Of a stretch of 12,085 nucleotides of DNA, positions 1 to 7,287 are shown one piece after another. This DNA is from an uncultured Pseudomonadota bacterium (lineage in GTDB: Bacteria > Pseudomonadota > Gammaproteobacteria > Steroidobacterales > Steroidobacteraceae). Position numbers and translations under genes: made by a program. The stretch lies in assembly GCA_903910215.1 (NCBI GenBank), contig CAIVYV010000035.1, positions 1-12,085 on the forward strand, given 5' to 3'. The notes beneath the pieces are model-generated. The model worked only from the letters and a program-made list of their open reading frames with translations, had not been told where the DNA came from and ran no database searches. Numbering within the stretch: position 1 is the stretch's first letter; each line of letters starts with the position of its first letter.

Positions 1-507
1 ATCGATGCGTCTGCCTGTGTAGAGGATTTCCTTGGTGCGTGACGGGCCGACGAGATCGTACAGTCGTTTGGTATCGGCCAGACTGTAGGCGAGGCCGAGC
101 TTGGCGGGTGGGATGGCGAAAAACGCATCGGGCGTCGCGATTCGCAGATCGCAACTCAAGGCGAGCCCGCAGCCTCCGCCCGTGCAGGCACCGCGAATCA
201 TGGCGATAGTCGGAATCGGAATGCGCTCCCAAGCGACCTGCGCATCCAGTACCGCTTGTTGCATCGCCTGCATCTTCGGCGGATCGGCCAGGCTTTGGCG
301 CATCTCGACGATGTCGGCGCCGGCGCTGAAGGCCTCCTGGCCGGCGCCCATCAACAAAACGACCCGCAGACGGTCATCTTGCGACAGCTGCACCGCGAGG
401 TGGGTCAGCTCCATCCACATCGCCGAGTTCAGCGCATTGCGCTTGTCGGGTCGATTCAAGGTGACTCGACCGATCGGGGGAACTATGTCCGTCAGTAGTT
501 CGCTCAT
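1..507 (-). CDS. Enoyl-CoA hydratase/isomerase (crotonase) family protein, 3' end cut by window
   Basis: The first 169 codons read from an ATG at 507 to the window edge with no stop. Crotonase landmarks are clear: an N-terminal GRVTLNRPDKRNAL stretch, the CoA/oxyanion-hole segment AFSAGADIVEM around residues 58-68, and the second oxyanion-hole segment RGACTGGGCGLALSCDLRIA around 100-120. The family hydrates, isomerises or otherwise transforms acyl-CoA thioesters in the cytoplasm. The position matching the first catalytic Glu of classical hydratases (rat Glu144) lies in IPPAKLGLAY and is not Glu; the second Glu (Glu164) appears kept in TKEILYTG. The exact reaction is therefore uncertain. There is no clear Shine-Dalgarno sequence before the ATG; the ATG at 515 is out of frame and stops at once. 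The gene is divergent from the dehydrogenase at 549 with only 41 bp between them. The family call is firm, the substrate unknown. Confidence 0.93.
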   Translation of the reverse strand, partial: MSELLTDIVPPIGRVTLNRPDKRNALNSAMWMELTHLAVQLSQDDRLRVVLLMGAGQEAFSAGADIVEMRQSLADPPKMQAMQQAVLDAQVAWERIPIPTIAMIRGACTGGGCGLALSCDLRIATPDAFFAIPPAKLGLAYSLADTKRLYDLVGPSRTKEILYTGRRID

Positions 508-510
508 GCG

Positions 511-539
511 ATCATGTTAGCAGTCTGAAGTTCTCACAA
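511..539 (-). promoter_or_regulatory. Weak sigma70-like promoter candidate for the crotonase gene
   Basis: Read on the minus strand, TTGTGA (534-539) and CATGAT (511-516) are separated by exactly 17 bp and each matches 4 of 6 consensus bases. Transcription would begin at about 504-507, on the start codon itself, giving a leaderless or nearly leaderless mRNA. That would fit the missing Shine-Dalgarno sequence. Matches this weak occur by chance, so this is only a candidate. Confidence 0.2.
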
Positions 540-543
540 GGAG
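538..543 (+). promoter_or_regulatory. Ribosome binding site of the short-chain dehydrogenase
   Basis: AAGGAG lies 5 bp before the ATG at 549. It is a strong Shine-Dalgarno sequence and fixes that start. Confidence 0.75.
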
Positions 544-548
544 TTCCG

Positions 549-1391
549 ATGAGCGTCTATCCGGATCTGCGTGGCAAGGTTGCGATCGTTACGGGCTCAG
601 GTCGCCCCAAGGGCCTCGGCGAAGCGATGGTTAAACGATTGGCAGCCGAAGGCTGCAAGGTGGTCGTGAGCGATATCGGTGCTGCGCGCGGAGCCGAGAT
701 GCCCGAGACGGCGATCGGCTCTTCGAAAGAGATGCAGCAGATCGTCGCAGAGATTCGTGCGGCCGGCGGCGAGGCAATCGGACTTGTGTGCGATGTACTG
801 GAAGAGGCGCAGGTGGCCGAACTCGTCGCAAAGACGGTGGCGCACTATGGGCGTCTCGACATCATGGTGAACAACGCAGGTATCGGTTATCTGATGAAAC
901 CGATCATCGAGATGACGCAGGCGGATTGGGATGCCGTGCTCGGCGTCAATCTTCGCGGAGCGTTTTTCGGCATTAAGTATGCGGCCAAGCAGTTCATCGC
1001 CCAAGGTCAGGGTGGCCGAATCATCAACATCGGTAGTCAAGCGTCGAAGTCGGGGTTCCCGTTCGCATCAGCCTACGTGTCTTCGAAGCACGGCATGGTG
1101 GGTCTCACTCGCTCGGCTGCGATCGAGCTCGGCGCGCAGGGCATCACCGTCAACACGATTTGTCCGAACCATGTCACGACGGGTCTTGGCGCTTGGCAGA
1201 ATCAGTTCTTCAGCGCAGCGACCGGCCGCAGTGAAGAGAAATATCTCGCAGATATGCGTGCTCGCATTCCACTCGGCCGACCGGGTTTGCAGGAGGATAT
1301 CGCTAAGGCGTGCGCATTCCTTGCATCAGGCGAGGCTGCCTACATCACGGGTGAAGCGATGAACGTTTCGGGCGGCGAGGAGTATCACTAG
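549..1391 (+). CDS. Short-chain dehydrogenase/reductase (SDR), classical type
   Basis: This 280-residue NAD(P)-dependent oxidoreductase probably interconverts a hydroxyl and a ketone, perhaps on a CoA thioester given its neighbours. SDR landmarks appear in order: glycine-rich nucleotide loop TGSGRPKGLG (15-24), Asp42 at the end of the second strand (suggesting NAD rather than NADP), CDV (81-83), NNAG (108-111), and the catalytic set Asn134, Ser163, Tyr176, Lys180 in the right spacing (YVSSK). The C-terminal VSGG segment is typical. The nucleotide loop is two residues longer than the canonical TGxxxGxG. AAGGAG sits 5 bp before the ATG. The stop is 2 bp before the next ATG, so the gene forms a two-gene unit with the PuuE-like hydrolase. 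SDR membership is certain; the substrate cannot be read from the sequence. Confidence 0.95.
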   Translation: MSVYPDLRGKVAIVTGSGRPKGLGEAMVKRLAAEGCKVVVSDIGAARGAEMPETAIGSSKEMQQIVAEIRAAGGEAIGLVCDVLEEAQVAELVAKTVAHYGRLDIMVNNAGIGYLMKPIIEMTQADWDAVLGVNLRGAFFGIKYAAKQFIAQGQGGRIINIGSQASKSGFPFASAYVSSKHGMVGLTRSAAIELGAQGITVNTICPNHVTTGLGAWQNQFFSAATGRSEEKYLADMRARIPLGRPGLQEDIAKACAFLASGEAAYITGEAMNVSGGEEYH

Positions 1392-1393
1392 AC

Positions 1394-2242
1394 ATGAGTT
1401 ACGCTTGGCCGGGTGGTGCGCGTCTAGCGCTCTCGCTCGTTGTGAATGTGGAAGAAGGCGCCGAATTCAATATCGAAGACGGTGATCGCGGCCCTGAGCC
1501 CGTCGACGAGCTTGGGATCACCCTGAAGAAGCCGGTACGCAATTTCGGCAACGAGTCGAACTATGCCTATGGCATCAATGAGGGCGCGCCCCGTGTGTTG
1601 GGTTTGCTCGATCGTTACGGGTTTCCTGCGACTTTCACGGCGGCAGCAGTAGCGCTTGAGCGCGCACCGCAGGTGGCTCGCGGAATCGCCGGTGCAGGGC
1701 ACGAGGTGTGCGCGCACGGCTATCGTTGGGCGCACCAGCTCGGTATGAGCGAGGAAGTCGAGCGGGACTTCATTCGCAAGGCAACCGACAGCATCGCGAA
1801 GACCACAGGTGCTCGGCCCGTTGGCTGGCTTTCACGATATCTACACACCGCAGAGACGCGCCGCTTGTTGAGTGAGGAGGGCTACCTCTATCACATGGAC
1901 GATTTCAGTCGCGACGAGCCGTTCATGGACCGTTCGTTGGTCAAGCCGATGGTGGTGTTGCCCTATGCGCTCGATTCAAACGACATGAAAATGTGGAATG
2001 CGCCGGCGCTGATGCCGACCGATTGGTTGACCTACGCCAAGGACACTTTCGATTGGTTGCTGGCAGAGTCCGTCGGCCGTCCGCGCATGATGTCGCTCGG
2101 TGTGCATCTTCGCATCATCGGAAGACCGGGTCGTATCGTCGCGCTTGATCGATTCCTGCAGCATGTGAGTCGCGCCGAGGGCGTCTGGGTCGCGACACGA
2201 CGTGACATCGCCGCACACTACCTCAGTATTCATTCAGCCTGA
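1394..2242 (+). CDS. Polysaccharide deacetylase-fold hydrolase, PuuE (allantoinase)-like
   Basis: This 282-residue protein has no signal peptide and is probably cytoplasmic. It matches the NodB-fold branch that includes the PuuE-type allantoinase: VVNVEEGAE (16-24) with the VN(V/Y)EEG signature in place of the NodB metal-binding Asp motif, GHEVCAHGYRW (102-112), RPVGWLSRYL (141-150), LPYALDSNDM (189-198), and a C-terminal LGVHLRIIGRPGR segment (235-247). PuuE hydrolyses the cyclic ureide allantoin without a bound metal. Here Trp112 stands where metal-dependent relatives carry a second His, which suggests a similar C-N bond hydrolase acting on a cyclic amide, imide or ureide. It is probably not a peptidoglycan deacetylase. 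GAGGAG at 1377-1382 lies 11 bp upstream of the start. The gene ends overlapping the amidase tail by 9 bp. No other purine-degradation gene is in view, so allantoin itself is unproven. Confidence 0.85.
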   Translation: MSYAWPGGARLALSLVVNVEEGAEFNIEDGDRGPEPVDELGITLKKPVRNFGNESNYAYGINEGAPRVLGLLDRYGFPATFTAAAVALERAPQVARGIAGAGHEVCAHGYRWAHQLGMSEEVERDFIRKATDSIAKTTGARPVGWLSRYLHTAETRRLLSEEGYLYHMDDFSRDEPFMDRSLVKPMVVLPYALDSNDMKMWNAPALMPTDWLTYAKDTFDWLLAESVGRPRMMSLGVHLRIIGRPGRIVALDRFLQHVSRAEGVWVATRRDIAAHYLSIHSA

Positions 2243-3499
2243 CAACGCTTCTGCCAGCGCCATAACGAGTTCATCGGCGCCGGGTTGTCCGACCAGTTGC
2301 AGGCCGACCGGCAGGCCCTCGCTCGCGATCGGTATGGTAGCGGCGGGTGAGCCCGTGGCGGTCGCGATCACGGTCAGATCGGCCAACGAGTCGGGTGTCG
2401 GTAGCGCATGGGCAAAGGCTGGCACGGGCGAGGTCGGCAGCAAGATGATGTCGAAGTTCTGTGTCAGTTCACGCCAGCGCGTAATGAAGTCGTCGACCGT
2501 CGTGCGATAACGCTCGAGCTTCATGGCATCGAGTTGGCCACCGAATTCGAGCATCCCGCGTAGCGGTTCATCGAAGTCTTCCGGCTGCCTTTCGAGTTGC
2601 TCGCGGTGGGCGAGCCACATACGATGTTCACACAGAGCGAAGATCGCGCGACGTACTTTGCGTAGCTGCAGTGGATCGCCGGTCTCCCGTGCCCATTCGA
2701 GTTGTTCTATCGATGCGAATTGGTCGGCGTACCTTCCGATCGCAGCGCGAAAAGCCGACTCGGTCGTCGCCTCCAATTCGACAGCACCGAAAGAGCTCAT
2801 GACCGCGCATCGCAGCGACCTTGAAGGCGCGCACACCGGATTCGTGAAAGCGCCAACGGCTCGAAGCAGTTCACGCGCGAGCGAGGCCTCACGAGTCAGT
2901 GGCCCCAGATGATCGAAGTCTTCGTGAACCGGCAGTACACCGTGCAAGCTCAGACGATGAGGTGAAGGCTTGAAGCCGACGATGCCGCAGAGTGCGGCGG
3001 GTATGCGAACCGAACCGATCGTGTCGCTACCGATTGCCGCATCGCAATGCCCGGCGGCAACCGCTGCGGCCGAGCCACCGCTCGAGCCGCCGACCGATAG
3101 GGCCCCATCGAGCGGATGCCGGATAGCGCCTTGCATGCTGCGTCCGCTGGCGCCGAGTGCACCGGCATCCATCGTCGTTTGTCCGAGCAAGATTGCTCCG
3201 GCAGCTCGCAGTGCCTCGATCACGGCAGCGTCGCTGTCGGCGCGCACCCCTTGGCGGCTGCGTAAGCCGCCTGCCCAAGGCCAACCGGCGACGGCGATAT
3301 TCGCCTTAACTCCGACTAGACAACCGTCGATGACGCTCAAGCTTTGCGCGTTGGCGGACCGTTGATCACTCGCGCGGGCCGCCTCGCGGGCCGCCTCGAG
3401 ATCGAGATGGCACCAGGCATTGAGATCATCGCGCTCGATACGCGCGATGGCAGACTCGAGCCGCTCGACGGCATTCGCAAACGGCATGGTTTCAGGCAC
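2234..3499 (-). CDS. Amidase, amidase-signature family
   Basis: This 421-residue amidase should hydrolyse a carboxamide to acid plus ammonia or amine. The Ser-cisSer-Lys triad is visible: Lys65 in GVKANIAV, the cis-Ser Ser139 in GGSSGGSAAAVAAG (137-150), and nucleophile Ser163 in GSDTIGSVRIPA, spaced 24 residues after the cis-Ser as in fatty acid amide hydrolase. Ile replaces the first Gly of the usual DTGGS. The protein is somewhat shorter than the usual 450-500 residues. No signal peptide is seen. It is the last gene of the leftward operon and overlaps the ligase stop by 8 bp. The start used is a GTG at 3499 with GAAGG only 3 bp upstream; an ATG four codons in (3487) is an alternative. Neither has an ideal ribosome site, so translational coupling is likely. 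The substrate is unknown; it may act with the facing PuuE-like hydrolase. Confidence 0.93.
   Translation of the reverse strand: MPETMPFANAVERLESAIARIERDDLNAWCHLDLEAAREAARASDQRSANAQSLSVIDGCLVGVKANIAVAGWPWAGGLRSRQGVRADSDAAVIEALRAAGAILLGQTTMDAGALGASGRSMQGAIRHPLDGALSVGGSSGGSAAAVAAGHCDAAIGSDTIGSVRIPAALCGIVGFKPSPHRLSLHGVLPVHEDFDHLGPLTREASLARELLRAVGAFTNPVCAPSRSLRCAVMSSFGAVELEATTESAFRAAIGRYADQFASIEQLEWARETGDPLQLRKVRRAIFALCEHRMWLAHREQLERQPEDFDEPLRGMLEFGGQLDAMKLERYRTTVDDFITRWRELTQNFDIILLPTSPVPAFAHALPTPDSLADLTVIATATGSPAATIPIASEGLPVGLQLVGQPGADELVMALAEALSG
3374..3397. repeat. Two tandem copies of a 12-bp unit inside the amidase gene
   Basis: GCGGGCCGCCTC occurs twice back to back. On the coding (minus) strand it gives the repeated EAAR residues near positions 36-41 of the amidase. 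It is in frame and lies in the N-terminal helical part, so it looks like a small harmless duplication. Confidence 0.7.
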
Positions 3500-4901
3500 T
3501 CGCCTTCGGGCGCTCGTCGATCAATCGAATTGGCTTCTGTCGACTTTCGATCTGGGTGAGCGCCGCGGTTTCGCCAGGCGCGACGAGTTCCACCTCGATT
3601 TCGACGCCAACCCGTCGACTGAGCAGGCTTGCGAATCCACGTGCGACCTCGGCGTCTTGGTGAGCGCCGGCACGCGTCTCGATGATTACGCAGAGATTGT
3701 CACGACCGGAGACGTCGCGTCGGGCGCGGCAGATATATTCGCCGGCAAATTCACTGCGCTCGTTGAGGATCGCCGCAAGCGCGAGTGGGTATACGTTGAT
3801 ACCGCGAAGTTTGACCATGTTGTCGCTACGGCCAAGTACTCCGACGGTGCGCTGTAATTGAAATCCAAGCGAGGATGTGCCGCTTTTCCACGCTGACAAA
3901 TCATGTGTGTTGAAGCGAATCAACGGATATACATCGTCGCGATAAAGGGAGGTAATCACCATGTCACCGGCGTCCTCTCCGCTAACAGCGCGGCCAGTGC
4001 CCTCGTCGATGAGCTCCAGGTACTGGGCATCCTCCATGACGTACATGCCATCGCGATCGGGACCTTCGGCGGCGATCGGGCCCGTGTCGGCGACGCCGTA
4101 CCAGTCAAAGATTTCGGCGCCACCCCAGGCGCGCGATAGCGCGCTGCGGGACTCGCGTCCGACATGGCCGAATATCGCGCGAATGGCTAAGTCTCTGCCT
4201 GGTTCGAGTCCCATCTCGCGCGCCGTTTCGGAGAGTTGCCGGATGTAATCGACAAATCCCACGATCACGGTGACCTTTAAATCACGCATCAGTTCGATCT
4301 GGGTCACCGAACGGGTTTCCTTGCCGGTGCCTGCTGAGAGAAACAGCGAGTTGGTGTAGTGCAGGGCGGCCTCGCGTACGAAATGTCCGCCGTTGATCAT
4401 GCCGTGTCCGTAGACCGAGTGAATCACGTCACTCGATTGCAGGCCCTGCATACGCCAGATTCGAGCGACGAGAAGTGCCTGTACTTCGCGCGACTTGGGG
4501 CTGAATAGCACGACCTGTGGGCGTCCGGTCGTACCACTAGTCGTGTGGATGACTGTGACCGGTCGTTGCTCGATGTCCCATTTGTCAAAACCGTGATAGT
4601 CCCCATAGGGCGGGTGATCGGCAAGGCTCTTCATCAACTCGGACTTGCCGAAGATCGGCAGCTTTTCGATGTCGTCGAGTCCATTGATGTCGTGCGGGGT
4701 CAAGCCGTGCGCGCCCCAAAGACGCTGATAGAACGGGATCTCCCATGCGCGTTTCAAGCAGCGACGAAACAGTCGATCTTGATGCGCGTAGATTTCGTCG
4801 CGCGAGCGTTTGGCGAAGTCTTCGGTGAAATCGCCGCCCAGCGGAAAGTCTTTGCGCATCTGGACATAGTCGAACGACTCAAAATAGTTCGGGTAGGTCA
4901 T
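3492..4901 (-). CDS. AMP-dependent acyl-CoA ligase, phenylacetate-CoA ligase (PaaK)-like
   Basis: This 469-residue cytoplasmic ligase should activate a carboxylic acid to its CoA thioester through an acyl-adenylate. Adenylate-forming motifs are present in order: P-loop TTSGTTGRP (120-128), YGVADTGP (268-275) followed by a PaaK-style GMYVMEDAQYLELID segment, hinge GRSDNMVKLRGINVYP (357-372), and a C-terminal SRQKPIRLID (453-462) whose Lys456 should be the adenylation lysine. Length and motif style match PaaK rather than long acetyl-CoA or fatty-acyl-CoA synthetases. GAGG at 4909-4912 lies 7 bp before the ATG, which overlaps the upstream stop by 4 bp (ATGA). Phenylacetate is unlikely to be the substrate because no paa genes are nearby. 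The aliphatic, hydratase-rich context suggests a short or cyclic acid, possibly released by the neighbouring amidase. Confidence 0.93.
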   Translation of the reverse strand: MTYPNYFESFDYVQMRKDFPLGGDFTEDFAKRSRDEIYAHQDRLFRRCLKRAWEIPFYQRLWGAHGLTPHDINGLDDIEKLPIFGKSELMKSLADHPPYGDYHGFDKWDIEQRPVTVIHTTSGTTGRPQVVLFSPKSREVQALLVARIWRMQGLQSSDVIHSVYGHGMINGGHFVREAALHYTNSLFLSAGTGKETRSVTQIELMRDLKVTVIVGFVDYIRQLSETAREMGLEPGRDLAIRAIFGHVGRESRSALSRAWGGAEIFDWYGVADTGPIAAEGPDRDGMYVMEDAQYLELIDEGTGRAVSGEDAGDMVITSLYRDDVYPLIRFNTHDLSAWKSGTSSLGFQLQRTVGVLGRSDNMVKLRGINVYPLALAAILNERSEFAGEYICRARRDVSGRDNLCVIIETRAGAHQDAEVARGFASLLSRRVGVEIEVELVAPGETAALTQIESRQKPIRLIDERPKASA

Positions 4902-6277
4902 ACAGCGTCCTCAAATAACATCGAATCGACCAGTTGGGTCATGTCGGTCATGGCGGGCAGATCGTCGACGAGTCGAATCACTTTAGAGATCGACTCTTGA
5001 CTCAAGGGCTTAAGGCCGGCAACGGCCGCTCGCTGAAACTTGGCGAGATGTCGTTCGCGTGTGAGCGGTCGTCCGGGTGCGCCGAGCACAGCCGGCAGCG
5101 CTAACTCTTCGATACGCCCGCCGAGCAGTTGCACTTCGACCCGTTGCGGAGCTAAGGCATTCAAGGATGGATTCGCATCGCGCAGCACTCGGATTCGACT
5201 GGCGAGCGCGAGTCGCTCTGGCGAAGTCAGTTTCTGGCTATCGAAGTCGCTGACCGTGACATCGCCGGTAAGCAATGCAGTCGCCACGACGTAGGGAAGG
5301 CAGAGCCGTGCGTAGGCGGGCAGCATATCGGTGTGCGCGGCGCGGTCGACGAGTTGGACGACGAGCGGCGGTGCATATACGCGGATTTCTTCGATGTCGG
5401 CTGTGGCGAAGCCGAGTTGTTCCCGTAGCGACAGTGCGCCATCGACACCACCATGCGTGGCACGACCGCTCGGAAAGGGTTTATGCGAAAGATGCTCCAT
5501 CTCCGAGCGCGCACCGAGAAGCTCGAAGACAGAAGGATCCCATTCGGAGTCGAACAAGGTGAAATAGCCGAAATCGCCTTCCAGGAAATGCCGCGGTCCC
5601 TGTACTCCGCGCACAGCCAAATCGATCGCAAGCAGTGCGGCTCGCGTATTAATACCGATCTGCAAAGGCAACATCGGTGATCCCTCGACATGCGCTTGCA
5701 TCGTGCCCGAGAGCTGGCTGTAGCAGAGACCGAGCGCGCTGCGAGTCGTTTCGCCATCGAGTCTCAGCATGTTGGCGATGCCAGCGGTTGCTCCAAGCGC
5801 GCCACACATCGCCGGGCGAAAGAATCGTAGCTTGTTGCGCGCGGCTCGACCGATCGTGGTGGCCACGTCTACGGCGACGTTGCAGCCACTCACAAAACGT
5901 TCGCCGTCGATTCGTCCGTGTTGTTCCGACCACGCGAGCAGGGTTGAGAGCACCACTGCCATGGGATGCACGACAGCCGGTTCATGCACGCAGTCCCATT
6001 CTTGGTTATGGATTTGATAGCCGTTGATGAAGGCGGCGGTGATGGCCGGAACTCGCTGGCCAGTTCCCCAGATGCGACAGTCGTTCGACTGTCCCCAACT
6101 GTGTGAGAGGCCGATCAATTGCGACACCAGCGGTACCCGCGATCCGGCGAGGGCGACACCGAGTGAATCGAGTACAAAGGTTGACGTCGCCGCGACGGCG
6201 CTCGGGGTTAGGGTCTCGTAGCGGTGCGTGACGATATGTTCAATGAGTTTCGCAGTGACGCGATCGGGATGGCTCAT
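4898..6277 (-). CDS. MmgE/PrpD family protein
   Basis: The MmgE/PrpD family contains 2-methylcitrate dehydratase, cis-aconitate decarboxylase and an iminodisuccinate epimerase, so a dehydratase, decarboxylase or epimerase acting on a polycarboxylate or similar acid is expected. Family landmarks: an N-terminal LDSLGVALAGS (36-46), the conserved active-site stretch FINGYQIHNQEWD (83-95) followed by HP (104-105), MCGALGATAGIANML (157-171), and KPFPSGRATHGGVDG (266-280) with conserved Lys266 and His275. I chose the ATG at 6277 (459 residues): it lies 2 bp after the upstream stop and has GGAG 9 bp before it. The open frame extends to a TTG at 6307, but that would overlap the upstream gene by 28 bp. 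The exact reaction cannot be decided. The partners suggest a step on the CoA-bound or free unsaturated acid handled by the adjacent MaoC-like protein. Confidence 0.92.
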   Translation of the reverse strand: MSHPDRVTAKLIEHIVTHRYETLTPSAVAATSTFVLDSLGVALAGSRVPLVSQLIGLSHSWGQSNDCRIWGTGQRVPAITAAFINGYQIHNQEWDCVHEPAVVHPMAVVLSTLLAWSEQHGRIDGERFVSGCNVAVDVATTIGRAARNKLRFFRPAMCGALGATAGIANMLRLDGETTRSALGLCYSQLSGTMQAHVEGSPMLPLQIGINTRAALLAIDLAVRGVQGPRHFLEGDFGYFTLFDSEWDPSVFELLGARSEMEHLSHKPFPSGRATHGGVDGALSLREQLGFATADIEEIRVYAPPLVVQLVDRAAHTDMLPAYARLCLPYVVATALLTGDVTVSDFDSQKLTSPERLALASRIRVLRDANPSLNALAPQRVEVQLLGGRIEELALPAVLGAPGRPLTRERHLAKFQRAAVAGLKPLSQESISKVIRLVDDLPAMTDMTQLVDSMLFEDAV

Positions 6278-6279
6278 GC

Positions 6280-7287
6280 TCAAGCGCTCCACGCCCAGAA
6301 TGTCCAATCGAGGACGGCGGTTTCAGTCTCCGGAGTGCTGCGAGCCGCGTAGCACTGGGCCGTGATGCGCAGCAAAGCACCGCCTTCCTTGACGGGAATT
6401 CGTTCGCGAATGTCGAACGTCGTACGTAGACGGTCGCCTTCGAGCACCGGTGCGAGGTGGTCGCAATTTTCCCAGGCAATCAGCGTCAGCAGATTCGGTA
6501 GTGCACGCGTAATCTGCGCGAAGCAGGTGAAGATCGTATGACCGCCGAAAACGAGTCGCTCGCCGAGGTAGGAAACAGCCGAGTCCGTATGCGCCATCGC
6601 CATGTTCAAAGATAGTCGGACAAGCTCGGGAGCCGACGTGACGGTGTCACGCGCTTCGACGATCACGTGATCCTCGACAGCGAGCGCATCATGGCGCCAA
6701 CCCAACCAGCTCTGTGTGGGTGCGAGGTTCCAGTGCTTCGGTAGCGCTGCGATCACATCCGTCTGCGTTGCTGCAGCACCGATTCGATCAAGATCATCGT
6801 TATGACCCGTGACGGCTGCCGGATCGCGACATGGAATCATCGGACAACGCCAGAAGTGCAGTACGGTCTCTCCGTGTTGATTCGTCGTGGTCATCTCGAG
6901 TGCCACGATGCCCGTTGCCGCCCGATTGGCTTGGGTTTTGTTCTGGCGCAAGCCCACGACTTTCGTTCGGGTGTAGAGCGTATCGCCGAAGTGCACGCTG
7001 CGATGCAGGATCAAGCCGCGATAAAAAAGATTGGCCTTCACACGCTGTGAGGCCCAAGTTGACTGTCCAATGGCGATGTTGATCGCCAGCAGTGGATGCA
7101 CCATCGCCCCGGGCATGCCGGTGATCGTCGTGCTCGTGTGGTGATCGAGCGGTATACGCAGGCGATCGCTGAATAGCGCCTGATGCCAAGCGGCATGGCC
7201 TGCGCCGAGTGTGACGGCCGGCGCGTCGAACTCGAGGCCATGATGAAAATCTTCGAAGCAAGGCCCCGAAATGGTGTGGATGGTCAC
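6280..7287 (-). CDS. Double-hotdog MaoC-type hydratase, mesaconyl-CoA hydratase-like
   Basis: This 335-residue protein has two hotdog halves. The N-terminal half reads like mesaconyl-CoA (beta-methylmalyl-CoA) hydratases: FEDFHHGLEF (11-20), AINIAIGQSTW (68-78), then LFYRGLILHRSVHFGDTL (87-104), VVGLRQNK (110-117) and NQHGETVLHFWR (136-147). The second half carries MAHTDSAVSYLGERLVFGGH (231-250), a degenerate version of the hydratase-2 Asp/His segment, and a hotdog HLAPVLEGDRLRTTFDI strand. It probably adds or removes water at the double bond of a short branched or dicarboxylic acyl-CoA. The start is a GTG at 7287 with AGGAG 9 bp upstream; it overlaps the exporter stop by 4 bp (GTGA). The MmgE/PrpD start follows the stop by 2 bp. 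The family is clear; the true substrate is inferred only from resemblance. Confidence 0.85.
   Translation of the reverse strand: MTIHTISGPCFEDFHHGLEFDAPAVTLGAGHAAWHQALFSDRLRIPLDHHTSTTITGMPGAMVHPLLAINIAIGQSTWASQRVKANLFYRGLILHRSVHFGDTLYTRTKVVGLRQNKTQANRAATGIVALEMTTTNQHGETVLHFWRCPMIPCRDPAAVTGHNDDLDRIGAAATQTDVIAALPKHWNLAPTQSWLGWRHDALAVEDHVIVEARDTVTSAPELVRLSLNMAMAHTDSAVSYLGERLVFGGHTIFTCFAQITRALPNLLTLIAWENCDHLAPVLEGDRLRTTFDIRERIPVKEGGALLRITAQCYAARSTPETETAVLDWTFWAWSA
6287..6290 (-). promoter_or_regulatory. Ribosome binding site deciding the MmgE/PrpD start
   Basis: GGAG on the minus strand lies 9 bp before the ATG at 6277, inside the end of the upstream gene. It supports that ATG over the TTG at 6307. 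Confidence 0.6.

Noticed and set aside
101..520. 139-codon plus-strand frame opposite the crotonase
   Set aside because: The minus strand here encodes an unmistakable crotonase; the plus frame has no recognisable domain.
3492..3857. Plus-strand 145-codon frame (3420-3857) facing the ligase and amidase junction
   Set aside because: It runs antisense across two well-supported genes and shows no domain or ribosome site.
5227..5757. 176-codon minus-strand frame within the MmgE/PrpD gene
   Set aside because: It is a shifted frame of the same strand inside a gene with continuous family motifs; no sign of a frameshift or a second gene.
6278..6307. Longer MmgE/PrpD start at a TTG (6307), adding ten residues
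   Set aside because: It would overlap the upstream gene by 28 bp, whereas the ATG at 6277 has GGAG at 9 bp and sits 2 bp after the upstream stop.
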